A DNA stretch of 64,000 nt from Rugamonas apoptosis (GCF_014042355.1 NZ_JACEZU010000014.1:62001-126000); one strand, 5' to 3'. Numbered from the stretch's first letter, positions 41,239 to 51,273 are shown. Notes: a model not told the origin generated them from the sequence alone. A program made the numbers and translations.

Positions 41239-41357
41239 ATTGGCAATTATTCCTGGCGCAGCGTGCGCGCCACGAATGCCGAGCCGGTCGCGCCCGCCAC
41301 GCTTGGCGGGGCGCGGGCCGTATGACTTGTTTAGTAATGCAACCTGAAGGAATCATC

Positions 41358-42320
41358 TTGAACCCTACCGCGCTCGCACGTTCTTTGAAATTTGGAAATG
41401 TCGGTTCCGGCCAACGGCTGTGGTGCGCCGGCTTGATGTTGACGGCGGCCTTGGGGCTGGCCGCCTGTGGCGCCAAGGAGAAAAAATCGGGTCAAGCCTT
41501 GGCCAGCGTGAATGGTGAGGAAATCACCGTGCTCCAGCTGAACGAGGAAATGCAACGCTCCGGGGTGCAGGCGGCTCAGCAGGAGACGGCCCGCAAGCAA
41601 TTGCTGGAAGCGCTGATCGACCGCCAGCTGCTGCAAAACGAAGCGGCCAAGGACAAGGTCGACCGTGATCCCAAGGTGGTGCAGGCGATCGAGCGGGCCA
41701 AGGCCCTGATCGTCGCCCAGGCCTATATGCAGAAGCGGATCGGCACGCCGGCCCGGCCGGGCAAGGAAGAGGTGGAGGCTTACTACAAGCAACATCCGGA
41801 ATTTTTCGCCCAGCGTAAGACGATCGACATGAAGGAGTTGGTGGTGGCCAGCGCCGACTTGGGGGATGACCTCAAGGGCACCATGGACTCGGCCAAGTCG
41901 CTCGACGAAGTGGCCGGCTGGCTCGACGCGCACAAGGTCAAGTATTCGCGCACCAATTTGTCGCGCGCCACTTCCGACTTGCCGTCCGAATTGACGGGCA
42001 AGCTGCTGTCGCTGCCGAAGGGGCAATTGTTCATCATCAAGGAAGCCGGGCGTGCCTTGCTGATCGCCATCAGCGACGTGCATGAGAGCCCGGTGACGCT
42101 GGAGGTGGCGGCGCCCCAGATCGAGCAATTCCTGTTCAACAAGAAAAACAAGGATGCGGCCGACGCGGAACTGGCGCGCTTGCGCGCGGCCGCCAAGATC
42201 GACTATCTGGACAAGTCGCTGGCCGCGCCGGCGGCGGCATCCGCATCCGCATCCGCATCGGCGCCGTCGGCCAGTGGCGCGGCCGACGCCAATGCGCGCG
42301 GTGTGGCCGGCCTGAAGTAA
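41358..42320 (+). CDS. epsD: EpsD family peptidyl-prolyl isomerase lipoprotein
   Basis: A 320-residue SurA/PpiC-like lipoprotein. TTG 41358 is chosen since AAGGAA lies 5 bases upstream; ATGs at 41322 and 41337 lack a site. The signal peptide ends LGLAAC, a lipobox. The chaperone region begins ASVNGEEITVLQLNEEMQRS. The C-terminal tail contains an in-frame hexanucleotide repeat (GCATCC three times plus GCATCG, 42237-42260) encoding Ala-Ser. EpsD proteins are thought to fold or stabilise EPS assembly factors in the periplasm. It begins the epsD-epsE-epsF-epsG-xrtB-epsI operon. Confidence 0.88.
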   Translation: MNPTALARSLKFGNVGSGQRLWCAGLMLTAALGLAACGAKEKKSGQALASVNGEEITVLQLNEEMQRSGVQAAQQETARKQLLEALIDRQLLQNEAAKDKVDRDPKVVQAIERAKALIVAQAYMQKRIGTPARPGKEEVEAYYKQHPEFFAQRKTIDMKELVVASADLGDDLKGTMDSAKSLDEVAGWLDAHKVKYSRTNLSRATSDLPSELTGKLLSLPKGQLFIIKEAGRALLIAISDVHESPVTLEVAAPQIEQFLFNKKNKDAADAELARLRAAAKIDYLDKSLAAPAAASASASASAPSASGAADANARGVAGLK

Positions 42321-42386
42321 GCGGGACTGGCCGCGCCCTGCGGGCGTGGCCGGCAAACGAATTAAATTGAAGAGGGTGGGTGTGGC

Positions 42387-43175
42387 ATGAAAACAATTGT
42401 ACGGTGGATGATGGCGTGCTTGCTGCTTTGCGGCGTGGGCGGTGCGAGCGCGCAGGACGTGCTGCTGGGCGCCGGCGATGTGCTCAAGATTTCCGTCTAT
42501 GGCAGTCCCGACCTGGGACTGGAAACGCGGGTCAGCGAAAGCGGCGTGATCACGTTCCCACTGGTGGGGGAGGTGGCCGTGGGCGGCCTGCCGGTGGCGG
42601 CGGCCGAACGTAAGCTCTCCGGCCTGCTCGAGAGCGGCGGCTTCGTCAAGAAAGCCCAGGTCAACATCATCGTCACCTCGATCCAGAGCCAGCAAGTGTC
42701 GGTGTTGGGGCAAGTCTATCGTCCCGGCCGCTATCCGCTCGAAGGCAAGCGCAGCCTGGTCGACGTGTTGGCCTTGGCTGGCGGCATCAGCCCCGATGGC
42801 GGCGATAGCGTGACCCTGATCCGCCGCCGCGGTGGCGCCACCACCAAGCAGGTGGTGGACTTGATCCAGATGATGCGCAGTGGCGATCTGGTGACCGACA
42901 CCGACCTGGTGGCCAACGATATCGTGTACGTGGACCGGGCGCCGCGGTTTTACATCTATGGCGAAGTACAGCGTCCCGGCACCTTCCGCCTGGAGCGCGC
43001 AATGACGGTGGTGCAGGCGCTCTCGACCGGCGGCGGTCTCACCCCGCGCGGCACCGAACGGGGCCTGGTGGTCAAGCGGCGCGACGCCAAGGGCGTGGTG
43101 CAGGTGTTGAGCGTAAAACAGGATGACTTGTTGCAGGCCGACGATGTCGTCTATGTCAAGGAAAGCTTATTCTGA
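42387..43175 (+). CDS. epsE: Polysaccharide export protein EpsE (Wza-like)
   Basis: A 262-residue periplasmic/outer-membrane export protein. The signal peptide ends GGASAQ; there is no lipobox. The poly-export domain has LLGAGDVLKISVYGSPDLGL and VITFPLVGEVAVGGL. SLBB-like segments follow (VSVLGQVYRPGRYPLEGKRS and YIYGEVQRPGTFRLERAM). It forms the secretion channel with EpsF in the methanolan-type system. Shorter than Wza. Start ATG 42387 has GGTGTG upstream. Confidence 0.9.
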   Translation: MKTIVRWMMACLLLCGVGGASAQDVLLGAGDVLKISVYGSPDLGLETRVSESGVITFPLVGEVAVGGLPVAAAERKLSGLLESGGFVKKAQVNIIVTSIQSQQVSVLGQVYRPGRYPLEGKRSLVDVLALAGGISPDGGDSVTLIRRRGGATTKQVVDLIQMMRSGDLVTDTDLVANDIVYVDRAPRFYIYGEVQRPGTFRLERAMTVVQALSTGGGLTPRGTERGLVVKRRDAKGVVQVLSVKQDDLLQADDVVYVKESLF

Positions 43176-43222
43176 CCCCCGCGTGGAGCAGAGCCGTTTT
43201 CCGTTTAGTTTAGAAAGCTATT

Positions 43223-44626
43223 ATGAATTTATCTCAATTCCTGCTGATCTTGGGCGCCCGTAAGAAGGTCATCTTCTTTACGCTGTTGACCACCGTGCTG
43301 GCGGCGCTCGCGCTGAGCATGTTGATGCCCAAGACCTATAAAGCCACCACCAGCATGCTGCTCAACTACAAGGGTGTGGATCCGCTGACGGGCATGCCGA
43401 TGCCGGGCCAGCTGCTGCCTGGCTACATGGCGACCCAGATCGATATCGCCTCCAGCAAGCGGGTGGCGTTGCAGGTGGTTGATCAGCTCAAGCTGGCCAG
43501 CAGCCCGGCCGTTATCGCCCAGTTCAACGAAAGCACCGATGGCCGCGGCACCGTGCGGGACTGGCTGGCCGACTTGCTGCTCAGGAAATTGGAAATCGTG
43601 CCGGCCCGCGAAAGCAGCGTGGTCGATATCAATTTCAAGGGTTCCGACCCGCAATTCGTGGCCGCCGTCGCTAACGCGTTCGCGGAAGAGTATCAAAAAG
43701 TCAGTGTCCAGCTGAAAGTCGATCCGATCAAGAAAGCCTCGACCTACTTCGACGAACAGACCAAACTGTTGCGCGACAACGTGGAAGTGGCGCAGAGCCG
43801 GCTTTCCAAGTACCAGCAGGAACACGGTATCGTCAGCGTCGACAACCGGCTCGACGTGGAATCGAACCGGCTCAACGATCTGTCGGCCCAGCTGGTGGGC
43901 GCGCAAGGCCAGTCCATGGAAGCGCAGTCGCGCCAGCGCATGGCCGCCGGCAGTTCGGGTGAATCGCCGGACGTGGCCTCCAATGGCCTGATCCAGAACC
44001 TCAAGCTGAACCTGGGGAGCGCGGAAGCGAAGTTGTCGGACGTTGCCCAGCGCCTGGGGCAGAACCACCCGCAATACCTGAGCGCCAAGACGGAAGTGGA
44101 AAAGCTGCGGCGCGACCTGGACGAGCAAATCCGGATCGCCTCGCGTAGCGTGGGCAACAACGCGCAAATCCTGCAGCAGCGCGAGGCCGCCATCCGCGAA
44201 GCGATGCAGGCACAGAAGGCCAAGGTACTGGAACTCAATCGCACGCGCGATGAGATGGGGGTGCTGGCCAAGGACGTCGAGAGCGCGCAGCGCGCGTTCG
44301 ACGCCGCCTCGCAGCGCTTCTCCCAGACCAAGATCGAAGGCCAGGCGGAACAGTCCGACATCGCCGTGCTCAACCCGGCCGTTCCGCCGATCGATGCCGA
44401 CAGTCCGAAAGTGGTGCGCAACGTGCTGCTGAGCGTGTTCCTGGGCGTGTTCCTGGGCGTGGGCCTGGCGTTCGTGCTGGAACTGCTCAACCGTCGCGTT
44501 CGCTCGGACAGCGATTTGCGCGATGCGCTCAATATTCCCGTATTTGGCGTGCTGGAAACGGCGCCAACCCGGTCCGGACGCGGCAAACTGCAAGCGTTGC
44601 TGCCGCGCCGCCTGCGTCTCAATTAA
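43223..44626 (+). CDS. epsF: Chain-length determinant protein EpsF (Wzz-type)
   Basis: A 467-residue inner-membrane polysaccharide co-polymerase. Transmembrane helices flank a long periplasmic coiled-coil: [20 protein letters not shown] near residues 13-33 and [20 protein letters not shown] near 405-425. The Wzz signature [16 protein letters not shown] and the Pro-rich segment [16 protein letters not shown] before the second helix are typical. It would set polymer length with the adjacent EpsG and connect to EpsE. Starts with AGAAAG upstream of ATG. Confidence 0.92.
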   Translation: MNLSQFLLILGARKKVIFFTLLTTVLAALALSMLMPKTYKATTSMLLNYKGVDPLTGMPMPGQLLPGYMATQIDIASSKRVALQVVDQLKLASSPAVIAQFNESTDGRGTVRDWLADLLLRKLEIVPARESSVVDINFKGSDPQFVAAVANAFAEEYQKVSVQLKVDPIKKASTYFDEQTKLLRDNVEVAQSRLSKYQQEHGIVSVDNRLDVESNRLNDLSAQLVGAQGQSMEAQSRQRMAAGSSGESPDVASNGLIQNLKLNLGSAEAKLSDVAQRLGQNHPQYLSAKTEVEKLRRDLDEQIRIASRSVGNNAQILQQREAAIREAMQAQKAKVLELNRTRDEMGVLAKDVESAQRAFDAASQRFSQTKIEGQAEQSDIAVLNPAVPPIDADSPKVVRNVLLSVFLGVFLGVGLAFVLELLNRRVRSDSDLRDALNIPVFGVLETAPTRSGRGKLQALLPRRLRLN

Positions 44627-44642
44627 GATGGAAGCCAATATC

Positions 44643-45515
44643 ATGCAATCAGTAAATCATCTGGCCACGCCCCCGCTGGAACGGGGCGGCGATTCCAGCA
44701 TTGGCGGGCTGTTGCTCGAATCGGGCAAGATCACGCCGGAAAGTGCGGAACGGGTGTTGCGCATGCAAAAAGAGCTCGGCATCCGCTTCGGCGAGGCGGC
44801 CCAGCGTTTGGGCCTGGTCACGGAAGCCGATATCCAGCAAGCGTTGGCGCGCCAGTTCGACTACCCCTATCTGCAGCCGGGCGAGGGCCGTTTCGCGCCG
44901 CAACTGGTGGCCGCCTATCAGCCGTTCAGCCCCCAGGTCGAAGTGTTGCGTGCCGTGCGCAGCCAGCTGATGTTGCGCTGGTTCGCGCGCGGACGCAAAT
45001 CGTTGGTGGTGCTGGGCATGGACGGCGGCGATGGCGCCAGTATGTTCGCCTCCAACCTGGCCGTCGTGTTCTCCCAGTTGGGCGAGCGCACCTTGCTGGT
45101 CGACGCCAACTTGCGCCACCCCAAGCAGACGGAAATTTTCGACGTGGCGAGCAAACATGGGCTGTCGGACGTGCTGGCCGGGCGCGCCGAGCTCGATTGC
45201 ATCGCCCACGTCGACGCCTTTGTCGCCCTGTCCGTGCTGGCGGCCGGCACGCAGGCGCCCAACCCGGCTGAATTGCTCAGCCGCGGCGCCTTCGCCAGCG
45301 TAGCCACCCAGCTCGAAGCGCGCTACGAGGTGGTGCTGTATGACGTGGCCGCGTTCAACGTGGCGCCGGACGCGGTGGCCGTGGCGGCCCGCACCGGTGG
45401 TGTGCTGCTGGTGGCGCGCAAGCACAAGACGCGCCTGGCCGACATCGCGGCCATGAAAGAGCAGATGGGACAAAGCGGGGTCGAAGTGGTCGGTTCCGTC
45501 ATGGTTGATTACTGA
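44643..45515 (+). CDS. epsG: EpsG family chain-length tyrosine-kinase-like protein with degenerate P-loop
   Basis: A 290-residue cytoplasmic partner of EpsF. The N-terminal third (IGGLLLESGKITPESAERV to DYPYLQ) resembles the N-terminal domain of GspE/MshE ATPases, and the rest is BY-kinase-like. The Walker A segment reads GMDGGDGASM: the canonical lysine is replaced by A132. The Walker A' segment reads LLVDANLRHP with Asn in place of the second Asp. Only one Tyr is at the C-terminus (VMVDY). Kinase activity is doubtful, and a structural role is possible. ATG 44643 has GGAAG upstream; ATG 44628 would add five residues. Overlaps xrtB start (TGATG). Confidence 0.88.
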   Translation: MQSVNHLATPPLERGGDSSIGGLLLESGKITPESAERVLRMQKELGIRFGEAAQRLGLVTEADIQQALARQFDYPYLQPGEGRFAPQLVAAYQPFSPQVEVLRAVRSQLMLRWFARGRKSLVVLGMDGGDGASMFASNLAVVFSQLGERTLLVDANLRHPKQTEIFDVASKHGLSDVLAGRAELDCIAHVDAFVALSVLAAGTQAPNPAELLSRGAFASVATQLEARYEVVLYDVAAFNVAPDAVAVAARTGGVLLVARKHKTRLADIAAMKEQMGQSGVEVVGSVMVDY

Positions 45516-46420
45516 TGCGTGGACAGACTGAACCGGCGATGGCGATGACGAGCGTGCTGGACAAGGACAGCCGGCTGGTCTGGCTGCCTGTGCTGCTGGG
45601 CTACCTGGCGCTGCTGCTGCCCTCGCTGTACGGCTTGTTGACGGGCGTGTGGGCGACCGAGGAGCAGGCCCACGGTCCCATCATCCTGTCGCTGTCGGTC
45701 TGGCTGATCTACCGCCAGTGGCCGGCCATGCTGGCCGCCAGCGCCGACGGCCGGCCCACCGCGGCCGGCTGGGTGCTGCTGCTGCTGGCGCTGGGCATGT
45801 ATGTGCTGGGCCGCTCGCAGCAAATCATTTCGTTCGAGATATTGTCGCTGATCGGCGTCGCGGCGGCCGTCCTGCTGCTGCTGCGGGGCTGGCGCGCGCT
45901 CGGTGTGTTGTGGTTCCCGTTCTTCTTCATGCTGTTCATGGTGCCGTTGCCGGGGCCGCTGGTCAGTCAGCTGACCATGCCGATGAAGATGGCCGTGTCC
46001 TATGTCACCGAGCACCTGTTGTACGCGGCCGGCTTGCCGATCGCCCGCAACGGCGTGATCCTGCAAATCGGCCAGTACCAGTTGCTGGTGGCCGACGCCT
46101 GCGCCGGCCTGCAGACCTTGCTCACGCTGGAGGCGCTGGGCTTGTTCTACCTGAACGTGGTGCGCCACACGTCGGCCTTCCGCAACGTGGCGTTGGCCAC
46201 GCTGATCATCCCGATCTCGTTTTCCGCCAACGTGATCCGGGTCATGGCGCTGACGCTGATCACCTTTTATTTCGGCGATGCGGCCGGCCAGGGCTTCCTG
46301 CACGGCTTCGCCGGCATGGTGTTGTTCCTGACGGCGCTGATCCTGATCCTGAGCCTCGATACGCTGTTGCAGTGGTTCGTAAAGAAAAGGGCGGCGGCGC
46401 GGCCCGTGCCAAGAGACTGA
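45515..46420 (+). CDS. xrtB: Exosortase B
   Basis: A 301-residue integral membrane transpeptidase with about eight helices. The catalytic triad is visible: C196 in ADACAGLQTLLTLEALGLF, R242 in FSANVIRVMALTL and H263 in GFLHGFAGM. It should cleave the PEP-CTERM motif and attach substrates to a surface anchor. XrtB is the exosortase of the EPS-coupled type, and its gene stands as usual after epsG and before epsI. The only PEP-CTERM protein gene seen in the window is at 33484. The start overlaps the epsG stop by one base. Confidence 0.93.
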   Translation: MRGQTEPAMAMTSVLDKDSRLVWLPVLLGYLALLLPSLYGLLTGVWATEEQAHGPIILSLSVWLIYRQWPAMLAASADGRPTAAGWVLLLLALGMYVLGRSQQIISFEILSLIGVAAAVLLLLRGWRALGVLWFPFFFMLFMVPLPGPLVSQLTMPMKMAVSYVTEHLLYAAGLPIARNGVILQIGQYQLLVADACAGLQTLLTLEALGLFYLNVVRHTSAFRNVALATLIIPISFSANVIRVMALTLITFYFGDAAGQGFLHGFAGMVLFLTALILILSLDTLLQWFVKKRAAARPVPRD

Positions 46421-47110
46421 ATGATGAAAAAATCCGCGACGATGAGCATCGTGCTGTGCCTGTTGATGGTGTCCTCGGCCGCCCTCACCAAGGTGGTCAC
46501 GCCGACCCGGATGATGGCCGACGGGCGCGACAAGCTGCAGCTCGACACCATGATCCCGACCACCTTCGGCGACTGGGAGGTCGACACCAGCATCGTGCCG
46601 CTGCAGGTGGACCCGGAAACCCAGGCCCGGCTGGACCGGATTTACAACCAGACCCTGTCGCGCACCTACGTCAACCGGGACGGCGAGCGGGTCATGCTGT
46701 CGATGGCCTACGGCGGCGACCAGGGCGACAGCATGGGCGTGCACCGGCCGGAAGTGTGCTATGCGGCGCAAGGGTTTGAAATCGAGGGCGCCCAGTTCGA
46801 CAGCCTGGCCACCCGCTATGGCGCGTTGCCGGTCAAGCGCCTGCTGGCCGTGAGCGGCAGCCGCAGCGAACCGATCACCTACTGGATCACCATCGGCGAC
46901 AAGATGACCCGGCCCGACTTCCAGCAGCGTTTGCAACGCCTGCGCTACGGGCTCGAAGGCACGGTGCCGGACGGCATGCTGGTGCGCGTTTCCTCCATCG
47001 ATACCGACGTCAAGCGGGCCTACGCGCTGCAGGCGGGCTTCATCCAAGCCTTGCTGGGCCAGCTCAGCGTCAAGGACCGGACTCGCCTGATCGGCACTTT
47101 TTCGGGTTAA
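46421..47110 (+). CDS. epsI: Exosortase B-associated protein EpsI
   Basis: A 229-residue periplasmic protein with one N-terminal membrane/signal segment (MSIVLCLLMVSSAAL). Signatures of EpsI include TFGDWEVDTS, YNQTLSRTYVNRDGERVMLS and VHRPEVCYAAQGFEI. In several systems it is fused to, or directly follows, the exosortase; here it begins immediately after the xrtB stop. Its role in EPS assembly is not defined. No other feature is unusual. Confidence 0.92.
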   Translation: MMKKSATMSIVLCLLMVSSAALTKVVTPTRMMADGRDKLQLDTMIPTTFGDWEVDTSIVPLQVDPETQARLDRIYNQTLSRTYVNRDGERVMLSMAYGGDQGDSMGVHRPEVCYAAQGFEIEGAQFDSLATRYGALPVKRLLAVSGSRSEPITYWITIGDKMTRPDFQQRLQRLRYGLEGTVPDGMLVRVSSIDTDVKRAYALQAGFIQALLGQLSVKDRTRLIGTFSG

Positions 47111-47272
47111 GCCGCAGTCGCGGCGGGGCCGGCGTACGGCGGCGGCCGCCGCGCGCCGGCCGCCCCCGATCCACCCATCCTCTGGAATATTTATCGTGCA
47201 AAGTTTGAATTTGTTGGCCTTGGCCATCGCACGCGCAGAAGGCGGCCGCGTCACGCCGGCGCCCCTCGCGCC

Positions 47273-48784
47273 ATGAATGCGCCGCAAGACCTCAAGCGCA
47301 AGAGCGTGAGCGCCGTCAAATGGGCCGCGGCCGGCACGGTGCTGCGCTTCGCCCTGCAACTGTGCACCCAAGTGGTGCTGGCGCGCATGCTGGGGCCGGA
47401 AGTGTATGGTTTGTTCGCGCTGGGCCTGGTGGTCATGACGTTCAGCAATTTCCTAGCCGACTTCGGTTTTTCCTGGGGCCTGATCCAGCGTCAGGACATC
47501 GACGCGCGCGACATCCGCTTCGCCTTCACCTGGCAGTTCCTGTCCGGTGCCGTGGCCAGCGTCGGCCTGTTCTTGTTGGCGCCAGCAGTGGCCCAGTATT
47601 TCAATGAGCCGCGGGTGGAACCGATCGTGCGCTGGCTCAGCCTGACGTGCGTGCTCAACGCCATCACGGCGCCGGCCAGCAGCCTGTTGCGCCGTAACAT
47701 GGATTTTCGCGCGTTAAATATCATCCAGGTGGCCAGCTATGTGATCGGTTACCTGCTGGTGGGTATTCCCTGCGCCTACCTGGGAGCGGGCGTGTGGACG
47801 CTGGTGGCGGCCTGGCTGACCCAAACGGGCTCGGCCTTTGTGCTAACCTGGGTGCGCCATCCGCACCCGCTGCGGCCCCTGTTGTGGTATCCCGGGGCCC
47901 GTGATTTCACCCAGGTTGGCGTGGCCGTGTTCGCCACCAACCTGTGCAACTGGTTCCTCAACAATGTGGACCGCATTTTCCTGGGACGGATGCTGCACGC
48001 GCACGCGGTGGGGGTCTACAATGTGGCCTACAACCTGGCCAACACCCCCAATTCACTGTTCCTGACGGCCTTGCAGCCGGCGTTCCTGGCCAGCGGGGCG
48101 CGTCTGCAGGACGACCGGGCCCGGCTGCGCGATGCCTATGTCTCGGTGTTGGCCGTGATCTGGATCGTCATCGGCCCCATGTTCGCCGCTCTGGCGTGTC
48201 TGGGGCCGGACTTGATCGCCACCCTGTACGGTCCGGCTTGGCAGGGCTCCGGCCCCGTGTTCGCCATGCTGGCGCTGGCCATGCCGGCGTATATCACGTG
48301 GGGCTTGTCCACCCCCATCCTGTGGAATACGGGTGGCAAGCATCTGGAGAGCTTGCTGCAATTGCCGGTGCTGGGCGGCGCGGTGTTGGCCTTGTCCATG
48401 CTGGCCGGGCAGGGCGCCTTGACCGTGGCGATGGTGGCCAGCGCCACCTTGCTGGCGCGGGCGGTGGTGATCGCCAGCGTGGCCTGCCGTCGCCTGGCGC
48501 TGCCGGCGGGCGCGCTGCTGCCGTTGGCGGGGCGGGCAGTGCTGCTGGCCGCACTGGCGGCGGCGGCCGCGCTGGGCGGCGCGGCCGGTGCGCGCATGCT
48601 GGGCACGCCGCCGCTGTTGCCGTTGCTGGGCGGCGCGCTGGCAGCCATCATCAGCTGCGTGCTGGCGGTGTTGCTGTATCCCCGTTTGCTGGGCAAGCCG
48701 GTGCTGCACATGCTGGGCCGCTTCAGTCCGCCGATTCCGCCGCGCTTGATGGCCTATCTGACCGCCGCGTGCGACAACGATTAA
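47273..48784 (+). CDS. Lipopolysaccharide/EPS flippase (Wzx-like, MATE-fold)
   Basis: A 503-residue membrane protein with about 12-14 helices. MNAPQDLKRKSVSAVKWAAA is the usual short N-terminus of polysaccharide flippases, and VVLARMLGPEVYGLFALGLV is the family signature. It would move undecaprenyl-linked repeats to the periplasm. A 162-bp GC-rich gap separates it from epsI and contains nothing recognised. It is followed by the polymerase after 9 bases. Confidence 0.9.
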   Translation: MNAPQDLKRKSVSAVKWAAAGTVLRFALQLCTQVVLARMLGPEVYGLFALGLVVMTFSNFLADFGFSWGLIQRQDIDARDIRFAFTWQFLSGAVASVGLFLLAPAVAQYFNEPRVEPIVRWLSLTCVLNAITAPASSLLRRNMDFRALNIIQVASYVIGYLLVGIPCAYLGAGVWTLVAAWLTQTGSAFVLTWVRHPHPLRPLLWYPGARDFTQVGVAVFATNLCNWFLNNVDRIFLGRMLHAHAVGVYNVAYNLANTPNSLFLTALQPAFLASGARLQDDRARLRDAYVSVLAVIWIVIGPMFAALACLGPDLIATLYGPAWQGSGPVFAMLALAMPAYITWGLSTPILWNTGGKHLESLLQLPVLGGAVLALSMLAGQGALTVAMVASATLLARAVVIASVACRRLALPAGALLPLAGRAVLLAALAAAAALGGAAGARMLGTPPLLPLLGGALAAIISCVLAVLLYPRLLGKPVLHMLGRFSPPIPPRLMAYLTAACDND

Positions 48785-48793
48785 GAGGAAAAT

Positions 48794-50236
48794 ATGGAAT
48801 TAGTCATCATCGGCGTCATCATCCTGCTGGTCGCTTTCGCGCTGGTGTTTGGCGTGGCGCTGCTCTTGCATGCTGGACACAAGTACGAACGGGGGCTGTT
48901 GCCTTACGTGTTCTATCCGCTTATGTTCGCGATCGGGGTGGGGGTGCTGCTTTCCGGCCGTAATATGTACGTGTTCGATGAAATGATGACGGCCGCGCCG
49001 ATGGAAAAGCATGCGATCGCGGTATGGTCCAGCCGGTTGGCCACGTTGTTGCTGTTGTTGATACCGTTCGAGCGCATCGGTCGCTGGACACTGGCGGGAC
49101 ACAAGCGCGCGGCCGTGCCGTTGTGGCTGATGTTGGCCTTCGGCTGGTATTTCGCGACCAATATTTTAAGCGGCGCCTTTCTTGCGGCCCACCATTCATT
49201 CAACAAGGAATACTTCATGTTCCTGGGCGTTGGCGTGGCCGCGTTATTGCTGACGCCTGACGAGGGGGAGCGCGCGATCCGGAGCTATCGCAACGGCATG
49301 TTTGTGTTTCTGCTGGTGAGCATCGCCTGTATCGCATGGCGGCCGGAGCTGGTGATGAGCCACAACTATTACGGCATCCTGCCGGGGGTGCACGTCCGCT
49401 TCGCGGGCCTGAGCCCCCACGCCAACAGTCTGGGGCCGATGGCCCTGGTTTTCCTGTTGTGCCTGTGGCATACGCCGTATGCGTCGCGCGCCCTGACGCT
49501 ACTGGGGTGCCTGGTGGGCGGCGGCGCGCTGCTGCTGACCCAGTCCAAGTCCAGTTATGGCGCCTTCCTGCTCGGCGCGCTGTGCCTCGTTTACTATCGC
49601 CATCGCGGGACGTTGCGCCAGCGGCTGCTCGATTTCCAGCGGCCGCAACTGCCGGTGGCGCTGATCCTGATGGTGCTGGCGGGCGTGGCGCTGCTGTGCG
49701 CCGCGTTCATGTTCGGCGGCCTCAGTGACCGGATCGCCCGTTTCCTCGGCTCCAGCGCCGGCGCGGAACTGGCCACCTTGACCGGACGCGACCAGATCTG
49801 GGAGATCGCGGTGCGGGAATGGCGTCGTTCGCCCGTGTTTGGCTATGGCTTGACCATTTTCGACGAGATGTACCGGTTCCAGATCCATATTCCGTACGCC
49901 TATCACGCCCACAACCAGTTCTATCAATGCCTGTCCGCCACTGGCCTGGTCGGGGTGGCCGGACTGCTGGCCTACACCGCCGCGCTGCTGTGGTATGCGG
50001 TGCGTACTGCGCCGGCCAGCGGGGGGCTGTCGTTGGCGCTGCTGCTGCTGTTGCTGGCCCGTTCGGTCAGCGAGGTACCGATGTCGCTGGATGGCTTTGG
50101 CCCGGAGCAGATGATGCACATGCTATTGTTGATGATGCTGGGCTCGTATTGGCAGCGTGAAGCGGCGCCCGTCGTCGTCGCCACCGCGGGCGCGGCGCGG
50201 CCAGCGGCGCCGCAGGTGGCGCGGGTGGGCGCATGA
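48794..50236 (+). CDS. O-antigen ligase/polymerase-like protein (Wzy)
   Basis: A 480-residue membrane protein with about 12 helices. The large periplasmic loop has GRDQIWEIAVREWRRSPVFG and HAHNQFYQCLSATGLVGVAG, which are the ligase/polymerase signature region. It would polymerise the EPS repeat units. It starts directly after the flippase and its stop overlaps the next glycosyltransferase by four bases (ATGA). Specificity cannot be read from sequence. Confidence 0.87.
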   Translation: MELVIIGVIILLVAFALVFGVALLLHAGHKYERGLLPYVFYPLMFAIGVGVLLSGRNMYVFDEMMTAAPMEKHAIAVWSSRLATLLLLLIPFERIGRWTLAGHKRAAVPLWLMLAFGWYFATNILSGAFLAAHHSFNKEYFMFLGVGVAALLLTPDEGERAIRSYRNGMFVFLLVSIACIAWRPELVMSHNYYGILPGVHVRFAGLSPHANSLGPMALVFLLCLWHTPYASRALTLLGCLVGGGALLLTQSKSSYGAFLLGALCLVYYRHRGTLRQRLLDFQRPQLPVALILMVLAGVALLCAAFMFGGLSDRIARFLGSSAGAELATLTGRDQIWEIAVREWRRSPVFGYGLTIFDEMYRFQIHIPYAYHAHNQFYQCLSATGLVGVAGLLAYTAALLWYAVRTAPASGGLSLALLLLLLARSVSEVPMSLDGFGPEQMMHMLLLMMLGSYWQREAAPVVVATAGAARPAAPQVARVGA

Positions 50237-51273
50237 TGTTGTGTTCGGTCATTATTCCGCTGTACAACAAGGCGCCGTTCATCGAGGCGGCCATCGCTTC
50301 CATCCTGGCGCAACAGCATCAAGCGTTCGAGATCATCGTCGTCGATGACGGTTCACAAGATGAGGGCCCGGCGCTGGTGCGCGCCATCGCCGACCCGCGC
50401 CTGCGCCTGATCCAGATCCCGAACGGCGGTGTGGCCAACGCGCGCAACGTGGGAATCGCGCACGCACGTGGCGAGCTGGTGTGTTTTCTCGACGCCGATG
50501 ACTGGTACCGTCCAGCCTATCTGGCGACGCAGGTGGCGATGGCGCAGCGCCATCCCAGTGGCACGTTTTACGCCACCGCTTACCTGCGCATTCCCGATGG
50601 CGCGCTGCCGCCGGCGCACTGGCCCGCGCTCATCATGCCGCCCGGCCCGGCCCGTGGCGCCCGCGCCCTGGCGTGGTGCCAGCGCCTGTTCACGGCGGCG
50701 CGGGACGGCGGCCGGCCGCCCAAGGCCGTGGCGCCCGGGCACGGCGGCGCCGCCGAGATGCTGATCGACGATGGCTACCGCCGTTTGCGCTACGGTTCCC
50801 TGTTCTTCACCGGCTCGGTGGCCGTCCGGCGCGACGAGTTGTTGCGTTTCGCACCCTGTTTCCCGGTCGGCGAATCGATGGGCGAAGACTTGGACTTGTG
50901 GTTCCGTTTGATGGAGCGGATGCCCTTCGCGTATTGCCCCACGCCGCTGGTGGCCTATCGGGTTGCCGTCAGCGGCAGCCTGGTCAGCAGCAACCCCGTG
51001 ACGACGCTGTTGCCGGCGCTGCGCCGGCTCGAGCAACGGGTGCAGCGCGGCGAAGTGCCGCCGCGGATGCGGGCCGCCGCCCGTTGGCTGGTGGCCGACG
51101 CCCGCATCAGTGTGGCCCGCACCACATTGCTGTCAGGTCAACGTCGCGCGGCCCTGGCCGACTTGTTGGCGATCCCGGGCGGGGTGGCGGCGAAGCGCTG
51201 GTGGGTCACGTTGGCCATGTGTTTGCCGGGCGGAGGGCTGCTGTTGCGGCAACGGAAAAAGTGCGGCGCGTAA
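50233..51273 (+). CDS. Glycosyltransferase family 2 protein
   Basis: A 346-residue GT-A enzyme. The N-terminal nucleotide-binding part has CSVIIPLYNKAPFIEAAI, EIIVVDDGSQDEGPALV and the DxD-type CFLDADDWYRPAYL. The acceptor part has GESMGEDLDLWFRLMERM. It adds a sugar to the lipid-linked intermediate; sugar unknown. It is the last gene of this block; a 209-bp AT-rich gap follows. Confidence 0.92.
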   Translation: MMLCSVIIPLYNKAPFIEAAIASILAQQHQAFEIIVVDDGSQDEGPALVRAIADPRLRLIQIPNGGVANARNVGIAHARGELVCFLDADDWYRPAYLATQVAMAQRHPSGTFYATAYLRIPDGALPPAHWPALIMPPGPARGARALAWCQRLFTAARDGGRPPKAVAPGHGGAAEMLIDDGYRRLRYGSLFFTGSVAVRRDELLRFAPCFPVGESMGEDLDLWFRLMERMPFAYCPTPLVAYRVAVSGSLVSSNPVTTLLPALRRLEQRVQRGEVPPRMRAAARWLVADARISVARTTLLSGQRRAALADLLAIPGGVAAKRWWVTLAMCLPGGGLLLRQRKKCGA

